Below, one piece after another: positions 34,333 through 44,890 of a DNA stretch of 64,000 nt. Source of the stretch: Thermococcus sp. (lineage in GTDB: Archaea > Methanobacteriota_B > Thermococci > Thermococcales > Thermococcaceae); the NCBI RefSeq assembly GCF_017656495.1, contig NZ_JACDNS010000006.1, forward strand, positions 1-64,000. Reading direction: 5' to 3'. Positions within the stretch are counted from its first letter, which is position 1. Each line of letters opens with the position of its first letter. The position numbers were made by a program, and so were the translations under genes. A model generated the notes under the pieces. The model did not search any database. It had not been told where the DNA came from and worked only from the letters and a program-made list of their open reading frames with translations.

Positions 34333-36471
34333 ATGAAGAGTAGCAAAAAATTTTTGGCTTTGCTTGTGCTGTCAGTTTTAGTTTTCAGTGTCTTCAGTGC
34401 TGGGTGTATAAATCAAAACTATCAGACAAAAACAACAAGCAAGGTTACAGCTAAATCCTCCACTACCCAAGGCATTCAGGAACAGAAACCTGAAACAACT
34501 ACAAGCAAAGCTAAATATCCAATAACACTTACGGACTTTGCTGGGAGAACTGTAACAATAGAAAAGCCACCAGAGAGAGTTATTGTTCTAACGAGCTATT
34601 GGGCCGAAATTTTGTGTATCCTTGGGGTTCAAGATAAGATTGTAGGTATTGGAAAGTACATCCCTTATGATCCGTATATTCCAGATGATGTCAAAAAGAA
34701 GCCCGTAGTGGGGAGCAGCTTCAAAGGCTTGAACTGGGAAACTGTTGCAAGCTTGAATCCAGATTTGATAATCGTGGACTGGTATGGAGGAAAGTACAAA
34801 GACGCTGAGACGATTAAGAAAGCTGAAGAGCTCGGGATACCCGTTATAGCTCTGAGTGCAAAGAGTGTTGAGGACAATATCAAGGTCATTGAGCTTCTAG
34901 GAAAAGTTTTCGGAAAAGAGGAGAAAGCTGAGGAACTTGCAAGCTGGATGAAGGAAAAGCTGGATGAAGTTAACAAAATAGCCAGTCAGATTCCAGCAGA
35001 TAAGAAAAAGAACGTTCTTCTTATAAGCGCTCCGAAAGATATAGGTGGTCCAATCACTGTTTATGCCAAAGGAAGTGCTTGGGCGAGCATCGTTGAGCTC
35101 GTCGGCGCTCACAACTTGGCTTTTGACAAAGAGTTTGACACTCAGTGGCCAAAGCTCGACTTGGAGAAGATAATAGCCTACTGGGGAGACAAGGCTGATG
35201 TTATAATAGTTGTTTCATTCAGCCAAGACAAGCTTGAGAAAGCTGTGAATGACATTAAAAATGATCCAAGATGGAGAGAGATTAAAGCTGTGAAAGAAGG
35301 TCATGTTTATAGCATTTTAGCTGGTTCTAAAGCTTTCTTGGACTGGGGACCAAGGATAATAATTGGAGTCTATCAAATGGGTGGACTAATTTATCCTGAG
35401 TATTATCCAGAGTGGAAGCCAATAGCAAAAGAGCTGCTTGAAAACTTCTATGGGGTTAAATACGAAGCTCCAGTAACTGTCATGGATTCAATGGGAAGAA
35501 AAGTAACTTTTGAGAAAGTTCCGGAGAGGGTAATTGTTCTGAGCAGTTACTGGGCTGAAGTTATGTACTGCTTGGGAGTTGCAGACAAGATAGTGGGGAT
35601 TGATAAGTACACACCAAAGAATCAGTTCTTACCGGAAAGCGTTAAAGAAAAGCCTCAAGTCGGAAGCACTTACAAGAAGGGCATAAACTGGGAAACTGTT
35701 GTAAGCTTAAATCCAGACTTGATAATTATGGGCCGCTGGAAGGGAAGTTTCACTTCAGGAGAGCAGGATGTTATTGAGAAATCAAAAGAGCTTGGCTTTA
35801 AAGTTCTGGCATTTGGAATCCCTGACTCCAATGTAACTGGAACAAAAATGCCCTACGAAAACATTAGAATAATCAGGGTTCTTGGAAAAGTTTTTGACAA
35901 AGAGAGAAGGGCTGAAGAACTTGCAAGCTTCTTAGAGAAGTATTACAACGAAGCTTTAGACATAGCAAGCAAGATACCAGCTGATAAGAAGAAAAACGTT
36001 CTAATAGTCTATGGTTCATCAATAGTCGGAAAATATGCTACCGGTGCAATAAGCATATCTTATAAGGGCTCAGCATATGCTGAGACTGCCGAGCTTGTAG
36101 GGGCGCATAACGTTGCATTTGACTACAACTTCTCAACTCAGTATCCAAAGCTTGACCTTGAGAAGCTCATAGCATACTTTGGAGACAAGACAGACGTTTT
36201 AATAGTGGTTGATTGGGACCCAGATAGGCTCAACGAAGCTGTGGAAAAGATAAAGAGCGATCCAGCATGGCAGGAAATCAAAGCTGTCAAAGAAGGGAAC
36301 GTCGTTGGAATATTGGTGAGTTCATGGAGGAAAGATGCTACTGCTCTCTATGGACCAAGATTCATCACCGGAATCTATGCCTTTGGACATGCGATTTACC
36401 CAGAATATTACCCAGACTGGAAGCCGATATACGAAGAGCTCCTCAAGAGGTTCTACGGCATGGAGGGCTGA
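34333..36471 (+). CDS. Lipoprotein with two tandem BtuF/FecB-type substrate-binding domains
   Basis: About 712 residues. Lipobox FSVFSAGC puts the acylated Cys at residue 25, followed by a Ser/Thr/Lys linker. Domain 1 (about 60-365) and domain 2 (about 370-712) are both class III periplasmic-binding-protein folds. They repeat the same blocks: ITLTDFAGRTVTIEKPPERV and VTVMDSMGRKVTFEKVPERV, GLNWETVASLNPDLIIV and GINWETVVSLNPDLIIM, PADKKKNVL in both, ending in YPEYYPEWKPI and YPEYYPDWKPI. Such domains bind cobalamin, haem or ferric siderophores; two in one chain is uncommon. SD GGTGGTGA before ATG 34333; the frame upstream to 34168 has no signal. The 227-base gap before it has weak TATA-like sequences only. 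First gene of the chelatase locus. Confidence 0.92.
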   Translation: MKSSKKFLALLVLSVLVFSVFSAGCINQNYQTKTTSKVTAKSSTTQGIQEQKPETTTSKAKYPITLTDFAGRTVTIEKPPERVIVLTSYWAEILCILGVQDKIVGIGKYIPYDPYIPDDVKKKPVVGSSFKGLNWETVASLNPDLIIVDWYGGKYKDAETIKKAEELGIPVIALSAKSVEDNIKVIELLGKVFGKEEKAEELASWMKEKLDEVNKIASQIPADKKKNVLLISAPKDIGGPITVYAKGSAWASIVELVGAHNLAFDKEFDTQWPKLDLEKIIAYWGDKADVIIVVSFSQDKLEKAVNDIKNDPRWREIKAVKEGHVYSILAGSKAFLDWGPRIIIGVYQMGGLIYPEYYPEWKPIAKELLENFYGVKYEAPVTVMDSMGRKVTFEKVPERVIVLSSYWAEVMYCLGVADKIVGIDKYTPKNQFLPESVKEKPQVGSTYKKGINWETVVSLNPDLIIMGRWKGSFTSGEQDVIEKSKELGFKVLAFGIPDSNVTGTKMPYENIRIIRVLGKVFDKERRAEELASFLEKYYNEALDIASKIPADKKKNVLIVYGSSIVGKYATGAISISYKGSAYAETAELVGAHNVAFDYNFSTQYPKLDLEKLIAYFGDKTDVLIVVDWDPDRLNEAVEKIKSDPAWQEIKAVKEGNVVGILVSSWRKDATALYGPRFITGIYAFGHAIYPEYYPDWKPIYEELLKRFYGMEG

Positions 36472-36473
36472 TT

Positions 36474-37520
36474 ATGAAAAGGTTCCTCTTTCTTTTACTT
36501 TTAGTTTCTCCAATTTTTGCGTTCTTCATAAGCCTATGTATCGGAGCATATCATATGCCACTTTCTGCTATTGTGGATATGGTGATATTAAAGACTCTTC
36601 AGATCATTTCTGGAATTTTGGCTAAAATAACTTTTGGAAGGATTGATTTTGCTATTCAAATTCCCTATCCAAGTGTTTATCAGACTATTATTTTCAAAAT
36701 AAGGCTTCCAAGGGTTATCTTGGCGATGATTGTTGGATCTGCTTTAGCCCTTTCTGGAGCAGTTTTGCAGGCGATATTTAGGAATCCCCTTGTTAACAGC
36801 TATATTTTGGGAATCTCAGCGGGGGCTGCTTTTGGCGCTGCTTTGGCTATAGGACTTTCTCTAAGCTTAGGAATAACACCCTTAGCCTTTGCCTTTGCTA
36901 TACTCGCTGTATTCTTGACAACTTCTCTGGCCAAAATCGGTGGAAGAATAACCCCTGTTTCGCTAGTTCTTGCTGGAGTAATTGTTAATGCGTTCTTTTC
37001 GGCTTTAACCTCCCTGTTAAAGTTTTTGATGGAGCATGAAAAGCTGGCGAGTGTTGTTTACTGGCTCATGGGAAGTTTTGCAGATGCCGACTGGCATTCA
37101 GTCAAGGTGGCTTTTCCTGTAATCTTTCTTGGATGTGTGTTAGTGTATCTAATGCGCTGGCAATTAAACGTCTTGTCTTTTGGAGAAGAGGCCAAAATTG
37201 TTGGAGTCGAAACTGAAAAGTTGAAGTTTGTCTTTATCATAATAACCTCTCTCATAACTGCCGCTTCTGTAGCTTTCTGCGGAATAATTGGATGGGTAGG
37301 CTTAATGATTCCGCACATTGTTAGAATGGCATTTGGGCCAGATCACAAAACACTGATACCCCTAACAATAACCGTAGGAGCTTCATTCATGGTTTTAGCT
37401 GATACATTGGCGAGGTCAATTGCCACTTATGAAATCCCAATTGGTATTTTGACAACAATCCTTGGAATTCCATTCTTTGCGTATCTACTAAGAAAGACGG
37501 GCGGTGGTTGGAATGCTTGA
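36474..37520 (+). CDS. BtuC/FecCD-type ABC transporter permease
   Basis: About 348 residues starting MKRFLFLLLLVSPIFAFF after SD GGAGGG, 2 bases past the preceding stop. About 10 membrane segments. FecCD family motifs: RLPRVILAMIVGSALALSGA, QAIFRNPLVNSYILGISAGA and GWVGLMIPHIVRMAFGPDHK. Imports a metal chelate or corrinoid with the binding protein before it and the ATPase after it. The frame extends upstream to 36267 inside the previous gene, but no SD supports that. Confidence 0.95.
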   Translation: MKRFLFLLLLVSPIFAFFISLCIGAYHMPLSAIVDMVILKTLQIISGILAKITFGRIDFAIQIPYPSVYQTIIFKIRLPRVILAMIVGSALALSGAVLQAIFRNPLVNSYILGISAGAAFGAALAIGLSLSLGITPLAFAFAILAVFLTTSLAKIGGRITPVSLVLAGVIVNAFFSALTSLLKFLMEHEKLASVVYWLMGSFADADWHSVKVAFPVIFLGCVLVYLMRWQLNVLSFGEEAKIVGVETEKLKFVFIIITSLITAASVAFCGIIGWVGLMIPHIVRMAFGPDHKTLIPLTITVGASFMVLADTLARSIATYEIPIGILTTILGIPFFAYLLRKTGGGWNA

Positions 37521-38283
37521 AGTCAAAAGCCTATCATTCAGCTACGGTGATTTCAGCGTTGAGGATGTCTGCTTTGAGGTGAGAGAGGGTGAGATTTTAA
37601 CGCTACTCGGCCCAAACGGCAGTGGGAAAACTACAATTTTGAAAAACATTTATGGATTGTTAAAACCAAAGAAAAAGTGTGTCTTCGTAGATGGTAAGGA
37701 CTTTCACTCACTCTCTTTAAAGGAAAGGGCTAAGTTAGCTGGTTATGTCCCTCAGTCTCATCATCCTCCCTTCCCTTATACTGTTTTGGACGTCGTGGTT
37801 ATGGGCTTAGCCTCTCAGCTTGGAGTTTTTGAGAGCCCAAGGGAAGAGCACTATCAAAAGGCTTTAGAGAAGCTCAAGCTCATAGGAATGGAGCGCTTTA
37901 AGGATAAGCCCTACACACAGCTGAGTGGAGGTCAGTTGCAACTTGTCCTCATAGCAAGGGCTCTCGTGCAAGAACCAAAAGTCCTTCTCTTAGATGAGCC
38001 CACTGCCCATTTGGATTTTAAGAACCAGGTAAAGGTCCTTGGAATAGTGAAGAGGTTGGCAAAAGAGGAAAGCATCTCTGCAGTTATGACGCTCCATGAT
38101 CCGAATTTGGCTTCACTTTATTCAGACAAGATTGCCCTTGTTAAAGAAGGCAGAATTAGAGCCCTTGGAAAGCCGAATGAAATTCTGAAGGAAGAAATTC
38201 TCGAGGAAGTGTACGGCGTCCCGATATGCATTCTTGAATTCAACGGATTTAGACTTATACTTCCAAAAACAGAGGTGGTTTAA
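37513..38283 (+). CDS. BtuD/FepC-type ABC transporter ATPase
   Basis: About 256 residues. Walker A GPNGSGKTT, Q-loop YVPQSHHPPFPYTV, signature LSGGQLQLV, Walker B VLLLDEPTAHLD and the H-loop TLHDPNLA are all complete, so it should hydrolyse ATP. It overlaps the permease by 8 bases (ATG 37513 after SD GGCGGTGG; GTG 37504 is the SD itself). Family: iron-chelate/cobalamin importers. Confidence 0.95.
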   Translation: MLEVKSLSFSYGDFSVEDVCFEVREGEILTLLGPNGSGKTTILKNIYGLLKPKKKCVFVDGKDFHSLSLKERAKLAGYVPQSHHPPFPYTVLDVVVMGLASQLGVFESPREEHYQKALEKLKLIGMERFKDKPYTQLSGGQLQLVLIARALVQEPKVLLLDEPTAHLDFKNQVKVLGIVKRLAKEESISAVMTLHDPNLASLYSDKIALVKEGRIRALGKPNEILKEEILEEVYGVPICILEFNGFRLILPKTEVV

Positions 38284-38285
38284 AA

Positions 38286-39230
38286 GTGGAATTGCTGATA
38301 ATTTCAGCTGGAATTGCATTCAATTTCCTAAAGCGCTCTGTCCCCGGGTTACTTATTGGGATATTCATAGCTGAGCTTCTAATCGAGAAGGGCATAGTGG
38401 AGAAAGTCTCATTCATTGGTAAACCATTCGTTAAGCTCTCAAACCTACCAGCTGAGTGTGCATTAACCTTCGCAACAGCTTTTTTGAACACGAGAGCTGC
38501 TAATGCCATGCTTGTGGATTTTTATAGGGGGGGTAAAATTGGAAAGAGAGAACTCTACATTGCCTCGCTCATGAACGCTTTTCCAGCAATGGTTAGGCAT
38601 TGGAATTCTCTAATTCCTGTTCTCTTGGCTACACTCGGAAGGCTTGGCTTGCTCTACTTTGGAATTTTGGTTTTCATAGGGTTAATTCAGACAACGGTTT
38701 TTGCAGTGGCTGGGAAGATTTTGATTAAAAATCCAAGAAAAATAAGCAATCCCCAAAAGCAGATGACGAAGAAAAAGCCTTTTAAAGAGGTCTTAAGGAA
38801 TGCTTTGGCAAAAACAAAGAAAACTTCAACCCCAATTTTGAAGACCATGATTATAGTGACTTACATAACGGCTCTGCTCATAGCGGTTGGATTTTTCAAT
38901 CATCTAAGTGATCTCGTGAGGAGCTTTGCGGAGTCTTTACCATTTTCACCAGAGGAGCTGAGTGTGGCCTTAAGTGCAATGGCTAGTAGCATAGCAGCCT
39001 ATACTCTCGGCGCAAACCTATTAAAAGCTGGTTTAATAAGTGAAAAAGCCCTAATAAGGGCTCTTCTTCTCGGTTCAATTTTCGCAAATATAACCTTCCT
39101 AAGGGTGTTGATTCCTTATTATGTCGGGCTTTATGGTCCAAAAGATGGAACAAAGCTCATGCTCATCTCAATGACAACGAGGAGCGTGATTATCTTGTGC
39201 ATTATCGCTGTTATGGGGGTGGTGTTGTGA
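38286..39230 (+). CDS. Gate-domain (nucleoside-recognition-like) membrane protein, copy 1
   Basis: 314 residues with GTG start 38286, 2 bases after the ATPase stop. About 8-9 membrane segments in two repeats, each like the Gate/nucleoside recognition fold found in FeoB and spore-maturation proteins: LPAECALTFATAFLNTRAAN in the first half and LSAMASSIAAYTLGANLLKA in the second. Homologous to the protein at 44891-45805: both have an [IV]P-[YV]-L..LG..GLLYF-type stretch and end in P[YF]Y-x-GLY. Unknown transport or scaffolding role in the same system. Confidence 0.82.
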   Translation: MELLIISAGIAFNFLKRSVPGLLIGIFIAELLIEKGIVEKVSFIGKPFVKLSNLPAECALTFATAFLNTRAANAMLVDFYRGGKIGKRELYIASLMNAFPAMVRHWNSLIPVLLATLGRLGLLYFGILVFIGLIQTTVFAVAGKILIKNPRKISNPQKQMTKKKPFKEVLRNALAKTKKTSTPILKTMIIVTYITALLIAVGFFNHLSDLVRSFAESLPFSPEELSVALSAMASSIAAYTLGANLLKAGLISEKALIRALLLGSIFANITFLRVLIPYYVGLYGPKDGTKLMLISMTTRSVIILCIIAVMGVVL

Positions 39231-42200
39231 TATGTTTAATCATAGGTTATGGGGCAAGGGCTTTGCCTTTACTTCAGGGAATCCTTAGAGAAGAAGGAAT
39301 AAAGGGGATTGTGCTCACTGATCAGAACTGTGAGAGGGAGCTGGATAAGGTAGAGACAGCTGAGGTAATCTTCATCTATGCCCATGAGCTTCCCGAAATA
39401 GTGGAGGAGAAAATTAGAGAGAGTAAAGCTAAAGTCATCGCTTGTGCAGGACTGGAAAGCCTAACCAACGTTCCGGAAGAAGTCATAATCAAAGCGAAGA
39501 CATATTATGTCCTTGGAGGCGAGAAGAATCTTAGGAATATGGTCAGATTTTTAGCAAGCTTATCTGGAGAGGCAATTGAATACGAAGAACCAGAAGAAGT
39601 TCCCATGCACGGCATCTATCACCCGAATTTTGGAGTTTTTGAGAGCTTAGAGGACTATTTAATGGTTTACAAGAAAAGACCGCTTGTTGGAGTTCTCTTC
39701 TGGAGAAGTGCCTGGCTTTATAAGGAATTTAAACCAATTGGAGGGCTCATCAAAGCCCTTGAAGAAGAAGGCTTCGGTGTAATTCCAGTGTTTACCTATG
39801 GGAAAGACTCGACGACAGGGCTTGGGAGAGAGAAGAGCGAGGCTGTTGAAGAGTTCTTCATGAAGGATGGAAAGCCGATTATAGATGCCCTCGTGAGCTT
39901 AATTTCCTTCGGCACGGTTGATTTAAAGAATCTGCAAAAGCTCAACGTTCCAGTTTTTGCTCCGATAAGATCTTACTACCAGTCCCTTGAAGAGTGGGAG
40001 AAGAGTGAACAGGGCGTTGACTATATGACTCAGGTTTATGGAGTGATAATCCCAGAAGTTGCAGGAGCAATTGAGCCAATTTTCATAGCTGGGACCAGAA
40101 ACATTGAAGGCTACAAGGTTGGAGAGCCTTACGAAGAGCACATGAAATATTTAGCCAAAAGAGTAAAGAAGTGGATTGAGCTCAGGAAGAAGCCAAAAAG
40201 CGAAGTTAAAATTGCTATAGTCCTAATAAATCCTCCATGTAAAGGGCTTGAGGCGAACATCGGTGTTGGACTTGGTTTGGATGTTCCGGAGAGCATCGTT
40301 AGACTTCTGCACAAGCTTAAGGAGGAAGGCTACTACGTTGGCGAAGATTTGCCAAAGAATGGGGAAGAGCTGATAAAACTGATTTTGAAGAGAAAAGCGA
40401 TAAGCGAGTTCAGATGGACAAGCGTTGAGGAGATAGTCAAAAGCGGAGGAGCAATTGACTTTGTAGACTTGGAGGAGTATCTGGAGTGGTTCAACGAGCT
40501 TCCGGAGGATTTGAGGGAGAGAATCATCAAGGACTGGGGAAAGCCAGAGGATGTCTTAGCCGGGAAGGTGGACAAGGTATTGGTTGGAATGGTCTACGAA
40601 GGGAGATTTGTCGTTCCCGGGATAAGGTTCGGGAACGTCTTCATAACTCCCCAGCCAAAGTTTGGCTGTGCTGGAGCCAGGTGCGATGGAAGGGTGTGCA
40701 GAATTTTGCATGATCCAACAATAGTCCCACCGCATCAGTGGTGGGCAGTGTATAGGTGGATAATGCGCAAATTTAGGGCTGATGTAATGATACACTTCGG
40801 AACCCACGGCTATCTTGAATTTAGGCCCGGAAAAGGTGTTGGGCTTTCTCCTTCATGTGTTCCCGAAGCGAGCTTGGATGATGTTCCCCATTTATACGTT
40901 TATGTTGTCTCTAACCCAATGGAGGGTGTTATTGCTAAGAGGAGAGGCTATGCAACGCTTATAGACCACATTTATCCTCCGATGGGGATGGCAGAGGTTT
41001 TGGATGATTTGGATTCCCTCCTAACCCAGTATGCAAAGGCAAAGAGCTTGGGAGATGAAGCAAGGAGAAAGAAAATTTATGAACAGATTCTGGAGAAAGC
41101 TAAGGAAAACAAGCTGAGAATAGCGAATCCAGAAGATGAAGAGCAGACGATAGAGGAAATTCATCGTTATGTTGAGCTGATGAGGGGTTCTCAAATAAAT
41201 CTCGGCCTTCATATATTTGGACATCCACCAAAAGAACCCGAAAGATTGGCGGAATACATTGCCACGGCAATGGCTTATGATTCTTACGCTTCCCCTTCAA
41301 TTAGGCGCGTTATAGCTGAAGCAATAGGCTTGGACTATGACGAGATAAGAAAGAACCCCTTGGGGACGACAAATGGATTTACGAACAGAGAATTGTTGGA
41401 GATCCTCCACAAGATAGCCATCAAGAGCTTAGAGCGTTTGCTTAAGAGGGAGGGCTTTGATGTCATTGAGGAAGTACTTGAGAAGTTTGGATTCCAAGTT
41501 AAGGAGAAAGAAAAGCTTGAAGAAACGTTTAGAAAAGCCCTTGAAGTTGCAGAGAAAATAATTGAATGTGAAAAAGAATACGACGGCTTCTCGAAGGGAC
41601 TGAGTGGAGAGTATGTGGAACCTGGCCCATCAGGAGCGATAACGAGAGGAAAATTTGAGATTCTACCAACAGGGAGGAATTTTTACGCTGTCGATCCGAG
41701 AACTCTACCAACTAAAGCAGCATGGCAGATAGGAGTTGAAACTGCTGAAAAACTTTTGAAAGCTTACAAAGAAAAGCACGGAAAGTATCCGGAGAGTGTT
41801 GGGCAGGTTCTCTGGAGCATAGACGGTTATAAGGCGGATGGGGAGCAGATAGCTCAAATTCTTTATTTGATTGGAGTTAGGCCGGTTTGGAAAGGAGATG
41901 TAGTTGCTGGGCTTGAAGTCATACCCTTGGAGGAGCTCGGAAGACCAAGGATTGATGTTCTGGTTAGAATAAGTGGAATCGTGAGGGATACCTTGCCAAA
42001 CTACATCTACCTAATTGATGAGGCTATAGAAAAAGTTGTTATGCTGGATGAGCCTTTGGAGATGAACTACATCAAAAAGCACTACATTGAGCACATTAAA
42101 AAGCTCATTGAACTCGGCAAGAGTTTTGAAGAAGCCCAAAGGTTTGCCCGCTTTAGAGTCTTTTCAGCCCCACCTGGTGCCTACGGGGCTGGAGTGAATT

Positions 42201-42985
42201 TAGCAGTCGAATCATCGGGCTGGAGGAATGACGAGGATTTAGCTAAAGTGTGGGTTCAGTGGAGCGGTTATGCTTATGGAAAAGATGCCTTTGGCGTTGA
42301 AGCTCATGAATCATTGGTTTTGAACTTAAGAGAGGTGGATGTAATCAACAGAAACCACATAAGTGATGAGCACGACCCGACGAACTGTTGCTGCTATTTT
42401 GCACATCACGGGGGCTTTAAGACGGCTGTTGATGCCTTAACAGGCAAGAACGTTGAAGTGGTTCAGACAGACACAAGGGACATAAGCGATGCCAAAATAG
42501 TTGACATGAAAGTTGAGCTTGAAAGGGTCGTTAGGACGAAGCTTCTCAATGATAGGTGGATTGAGGAAATGAAGAAGCATGGCTACAGAGGGGCTAGTGA
42601 GTTCTCCAAGAAGATTCTTCACTTATACGGCTGGGAGGCAACGACGAAGCTCGTTGAAGATTGGGTTTTTGATGAGATAGCACAGAAATACGTCCTGGAT
42701 GAAGAAATGAGGAGATGGTTCGAGGAGCACAATCCCTACGCTATTGAGGAAATTGCAAGGCGTTTGATTGAAGCTTATGAGCGCGGCTTATGGAAGACGA
42801 GTGATGAATTAATTGAAAAGCTCATGGAGGTCTATTCCGAGATTGAGGGAATTTTGGAAGAGAGCCTTGGTGAAGGAGAAGTCCAAGGCGGAACGATTGA
42901 AATCTACACGACTGAGGATGATGAGCACTGGAGTGAAAACATGAGGGAGGTGGATAAAATATGGAGCCTCGTGAAAAACGCTTAG
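39227..42985 (+). CDS. cobN: CobN/ChlH-family chelatase large subunit
   Basis: About 1252 residues, normal for CobN. GTG start 39227 overlaps the previous stop (GTGA) with SD GGGGGTGG. CobN blocks: [60 protein letters not shown] and [14 protein letters not shown]. It also has unusual Cys-rich sites: [11 protein letters not shown] (Cys481, Cys486, Cys491) and a CCC triplet (1054-1056) followed by FAHH (His1060, His1061). CobN inserts Co into hydrogenobyrinic diamide with ATPase subunits; relatives insert Mg or Ni or have been implicated in taking Fe from haem. Which reaction occurs here is not known. It overlaps the AAA/VWA partner by 25 bases. Confidence 0.93.
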   Translation: MICLIIGYGARALPLLQGILREEGIKGIVLTDQNCERELDKVETAEVIFIYAHELPEIVEEKIRESKAKVIACAGLESLTNVPEEVIIKAKTYYVLGGEKNLRNMVRFLASLSGEAIEYEEPEEVPMHGIYHPNFGVFESLEDYLMVYKKRPLVGVLFWRSAWLYKEFKPIGGLIKALEEEGFGVIPVFTYGKDSTTGLGREKSEAVEEFFMKDGKPIIDALVSLISFGTVDLKNLQKLNVPVFAPIRSYYQSLEEWEKSEQGVDYMTQVYGVIIPEVAGAIEPIFIAGTRNIEGYKVGEPYEEHMKYLAKRVKKWIELRKKPKSEVKIAIVLINPPCKGLEANIGVGLGLDVPESIVRLLHKLKEEGYYVGEDLPKNGEELIKLILKRKAISEFRWTSVEEIVKSGGAIDFVDLEEYLEWFNELPEDLRERIIKDWGKPEDVLAGKVDKVLVGMVYEGRFVVPGIRFGNVFITPQPKFGCAGARCDGRVCRILHDPTIVPPHQWWAVYRWIMRKFRADVMIHFGTHGYLEFRPGKGVGLSPSCVPEASLDDVPHLYVYVVSNPMEGVIAKRRGYATLIDHIYPPMGMAEVLDDLDSLLTQYAKAKSLGDEARRKKIYEQILEKAKENKLRIANPEDEEQTIEEIHRYVELMRGSQINLGLHIFGHPPKEPERLAEYIATAMAYDSYASPSIRRVIAEAIGLDYDEIRKNPLGTTNGFTNRELLEILHKIAIKSLERLLKREGFDVIEEVLEKFGFQVKEKEKLEETFRKALEVAEKIIECEKEYDGFSKGLSGEYVEPGPSGAITRGKFEILPTGRNFYAVDPRTLPTKAAWQIGVETAEKLLKAYKEKHGKYPESVGQVLWSIDGYKADGEQIAQILYLIGVRPVWKGDVVAGLEVIPLEELGRPRIDVLVRISGIVRDTLPNYIYLIDEAIEKVVMLDEPLEMNYIKKHYIEHIKKLIELGKSFEEAQRFARFRVFSAPPGAYGAGVNLAVESSGWRNDEDLAKVWVQWSGYAYGKDAFGVEAHESLVLNLREVDVINRNHISDEHDPTNCCCYFAHHGGFKTAVDALTGKNVEVVQTDTRDISDAKIVDMKVELERVVRTKLLNDRWIEEMKKHGYRGASEFSKKILHLYGWEATTKLVEDWVFDEIAQKYVLDEEMRRWFEEHNPYAIEEIARRLIEAYERGLWKTSDELIEKLMEVYSEIEGILEESLGEGEVQGGTIEIYTTEDDEHWSENMREVDKIWSLVKNA

Positions 42986-44886
42986 TCTTTCCATTCTCTG
43001 CAATAGTTGGGCAGGAAAAGGCTAAGCTAGCATTGTTAGCTGTAGCTGTTAACCCACTAATTGGTGGTGTTTTGCTTAAAGGAGATAAGGGGACGGGAAA
43101 ATCGACCCTAGTTAGGGCTTTGGCTAACGTTTTGCCTGAAATTGAGGTCGTTGATGGCTGTCCCTTCAACTGCAATCCGAGGAATCCTTTGGAGATGTGC
43201 GACAGCTGTTATGAGAGATATGAAAATGGTGAAGAGTTGCCCATAGCAAAGAGGAAGATGCGCGTTGTGGACTTGCCCTTAAGCGTTACAATAGACAGGC
43301 TTGTTGGAACCGTAGATGTCGAGAGATTTTTAAAAGAAGGGAGAAAGGCATTACAGCCCGGAATTTTGGCAGAAGCAAACAGAAACGTGCTCTACATTGA
43401 TGAAGTGAACCTCTTGGATGACTACATAGCCGATTCACTCTTGGATGCTGCAGCAATGGGATGGAATACAATAGAGAGGGAAGGAATTTCCTTTAAGCAT
43501 CCAGCAAGATTCATCTTAGTTGGAAGCATGAACCCAGAGGAGGGTGAGCTCAGACCTCAAATCCTCGACAGGTTCGGTTTATGCGTTGAAGTTTCAGCAC
43601 CTATGAACCCGGAGGAGAGGATAGAGATAGTCAAGCGCGTTGAGGAGTTCCATGAAGACCCCATAAACTTCTACAAAAAGTATGAGAGCGAAGAGAAGAA
43701 GCTCACGGAGAGGATCGTTAAGGCGAGGGAGGTTCTGCCGAAGGTCGAGATAAGCGACGATTTGCTGAAGCTTTTGGCTGAAACGGTCGTTAACCTGGGA
43801 ATCAAAACCAACAGGGCCGAGATAGCGACGATAAAGACGGCCAAAGCAATAGCCGCCCTAAACGGAAGGAGAAGGGTCTCACTGGAAGACTTAGAAAAAG
43901 CCATGGAATTGGCTCTACCGCACCGCCTGAGGGACAGGCCGTTCCAAAAGCCGCCGCAAATGAGGCCTCCAAAGCCTAAAGATGATAAGGAGCACAATCA
44001 TGACCACAAACACGACCACAAGCATGAGCACAAGAATGAAGAAAAAAATGAAAGGAGAAACCAGGAGTCTCGAAGTCAGGGGATTGGAAATTTAGAGCAA
44101 AATTTTCGCTCAAGCGAAGCTAAAATCCCAAGGATAGAGAGCAGAAACTTTGATGGAAGCGAATTCACGGGATATCGCTCCTCAAGAGACGTCAGCGTTA
44201 CAGTAATAAACTTCCCCAAAGGCGTTCCAGTTTCGTATCTCCCACCAACCAACGGCAAAATTAAAGACGTTGATTTTTACAACTCTCTGGTTTGGGCAGT
44301 TTTGAATGGAAAAAAGCCTCCAATAAAGCTTGATTTAAAGGACGTTCGTGTTAGGGTTAGGAAGGCAAAAGCCCCCACGCTCTGGGTTTTGCTCTTGGAT
44401 TCAAGCGGAAGTATGGCTGTGCAGAAGAGAATCAGCATTGCGAAGGGAATAGCGGAGAAATTAGTTGAGAACGGCTACATTAAAAAGTCAAAGGTGGCTT
44501 TGATAGTCGCAAAAGGTAATCGAGCGGAAATATTCGTTCCACCTACAAAAAACTACCTTAAAGTCGTAGAAATGATTGAAAACGTCCCCACTGGAGGCAG
44601 AACACCTTTAAGCTCTGCCCTCTATAATCTTCTTCTGCTTGCTGAACGTGAGAGGAGAAAAGACAAGTCCCTGAAAGTTAGGGCATTTTTGATAACCGAC
44701 GGAAAGGCCAACGTCTCGCTTTTTGGAAAGCGAATTAAGGATGAAATCATTGAGCTGGCAAAAGCTCTGAGGAAAAAGGGAATAGAACTTAACATTTATG
44801 ACACGAGAGGAAGAGGGATAAATCCAGGAATTTCATATGTCCCGTTGTTGAAGGAAGTTGCAAACGCCAAAGTTTACAGGGCGTGA
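42961..44886 (+). CDS. ChlI-ChlD fusion chelatase ATPase with His-rich linker
   Basis: 641 residues. AAA+ ChlI part about 1-340: Walker [10 protein letters not shown], the ChlI Cys-rich insert ([17 protein letters not shown]), Walker [17 protein letters not shown], sensor [20 protein letters not shown] linker of about 70 residues contains [19 protein letters not shown], able to bind metal. The C-terminal VWA domain (about 470-641) has MIDAS DSSGSM. ChlI/ChlD (BchI/BchD) power Mg- or Co-chelatases in complex with CobN/ChlH, so this is the motor of the adjacent CobN. SD GGAGGTGG, ATG 42961. Residues about 240-340 are encoded by locally GC-richer DNA. Confidence 0.94.
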   Translation: MEPREKRLVFPFSAIVGQEKAKLALLAVAVNPLIGGVLLKGDKGTGKSTLVRALANVLPEIEVVDGCPFNCNPRNPLEMCDSCYERYENGEELPIAKRKMRVVDLPLSVTIDRLVGTVDVERFLKEGRKALQPGILAEANRNVLYIDEVNLLDDYIADSLLDAAAMGWNTIEREGISFKHPARFILVGSMNPEEGELRPQILDRFGLCVEVSAPMNPEERIEIVKRVEEFHEDPINFYKKYESEEKKLTERIVKAREVLPKVEISDDLLKLLAETVVNLGIKTNRAEIATIKTAKAIAALNGRRRVSLEDLEKAMELALPHRLRDRPFQKPPQMRPPKPKDDKEHNHDHKHDHKHEHKNEEKNERRNQESRSQGIGNLEQNFRSSEAKIPRIESRNFDGSEFTGYRSSRDVSVTVINFPKGVPVSYLPPTNGKIKDVDFYNSLVWAVLNGKKPPIKLDLKDVRVRVRKAKAPTLWVLLLDSSGSMAVQKRISIAKGIAEKLVENGYIKKSKVALIVAKGNRAEIFVPPTKNYLKVVEMIENVPTGGRTPLSSALYNLLLLAERERRKDKSLKVRAFLITDGKANVSLFGKRIKDEIIELAKALRKKGIELNIYDTRGRGINPGISYVPLLKEVANAKVYRA

Positions 44887-44890
44887 GAGC

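Noticed and set aside
36267-36473. Upstream extension of the BtuC-like permease into the lipoprotein gene
   Set aside because: GGAGGG is placed for ATG 36474, and the extension reads as out-of-frame lipoprotein sequence.
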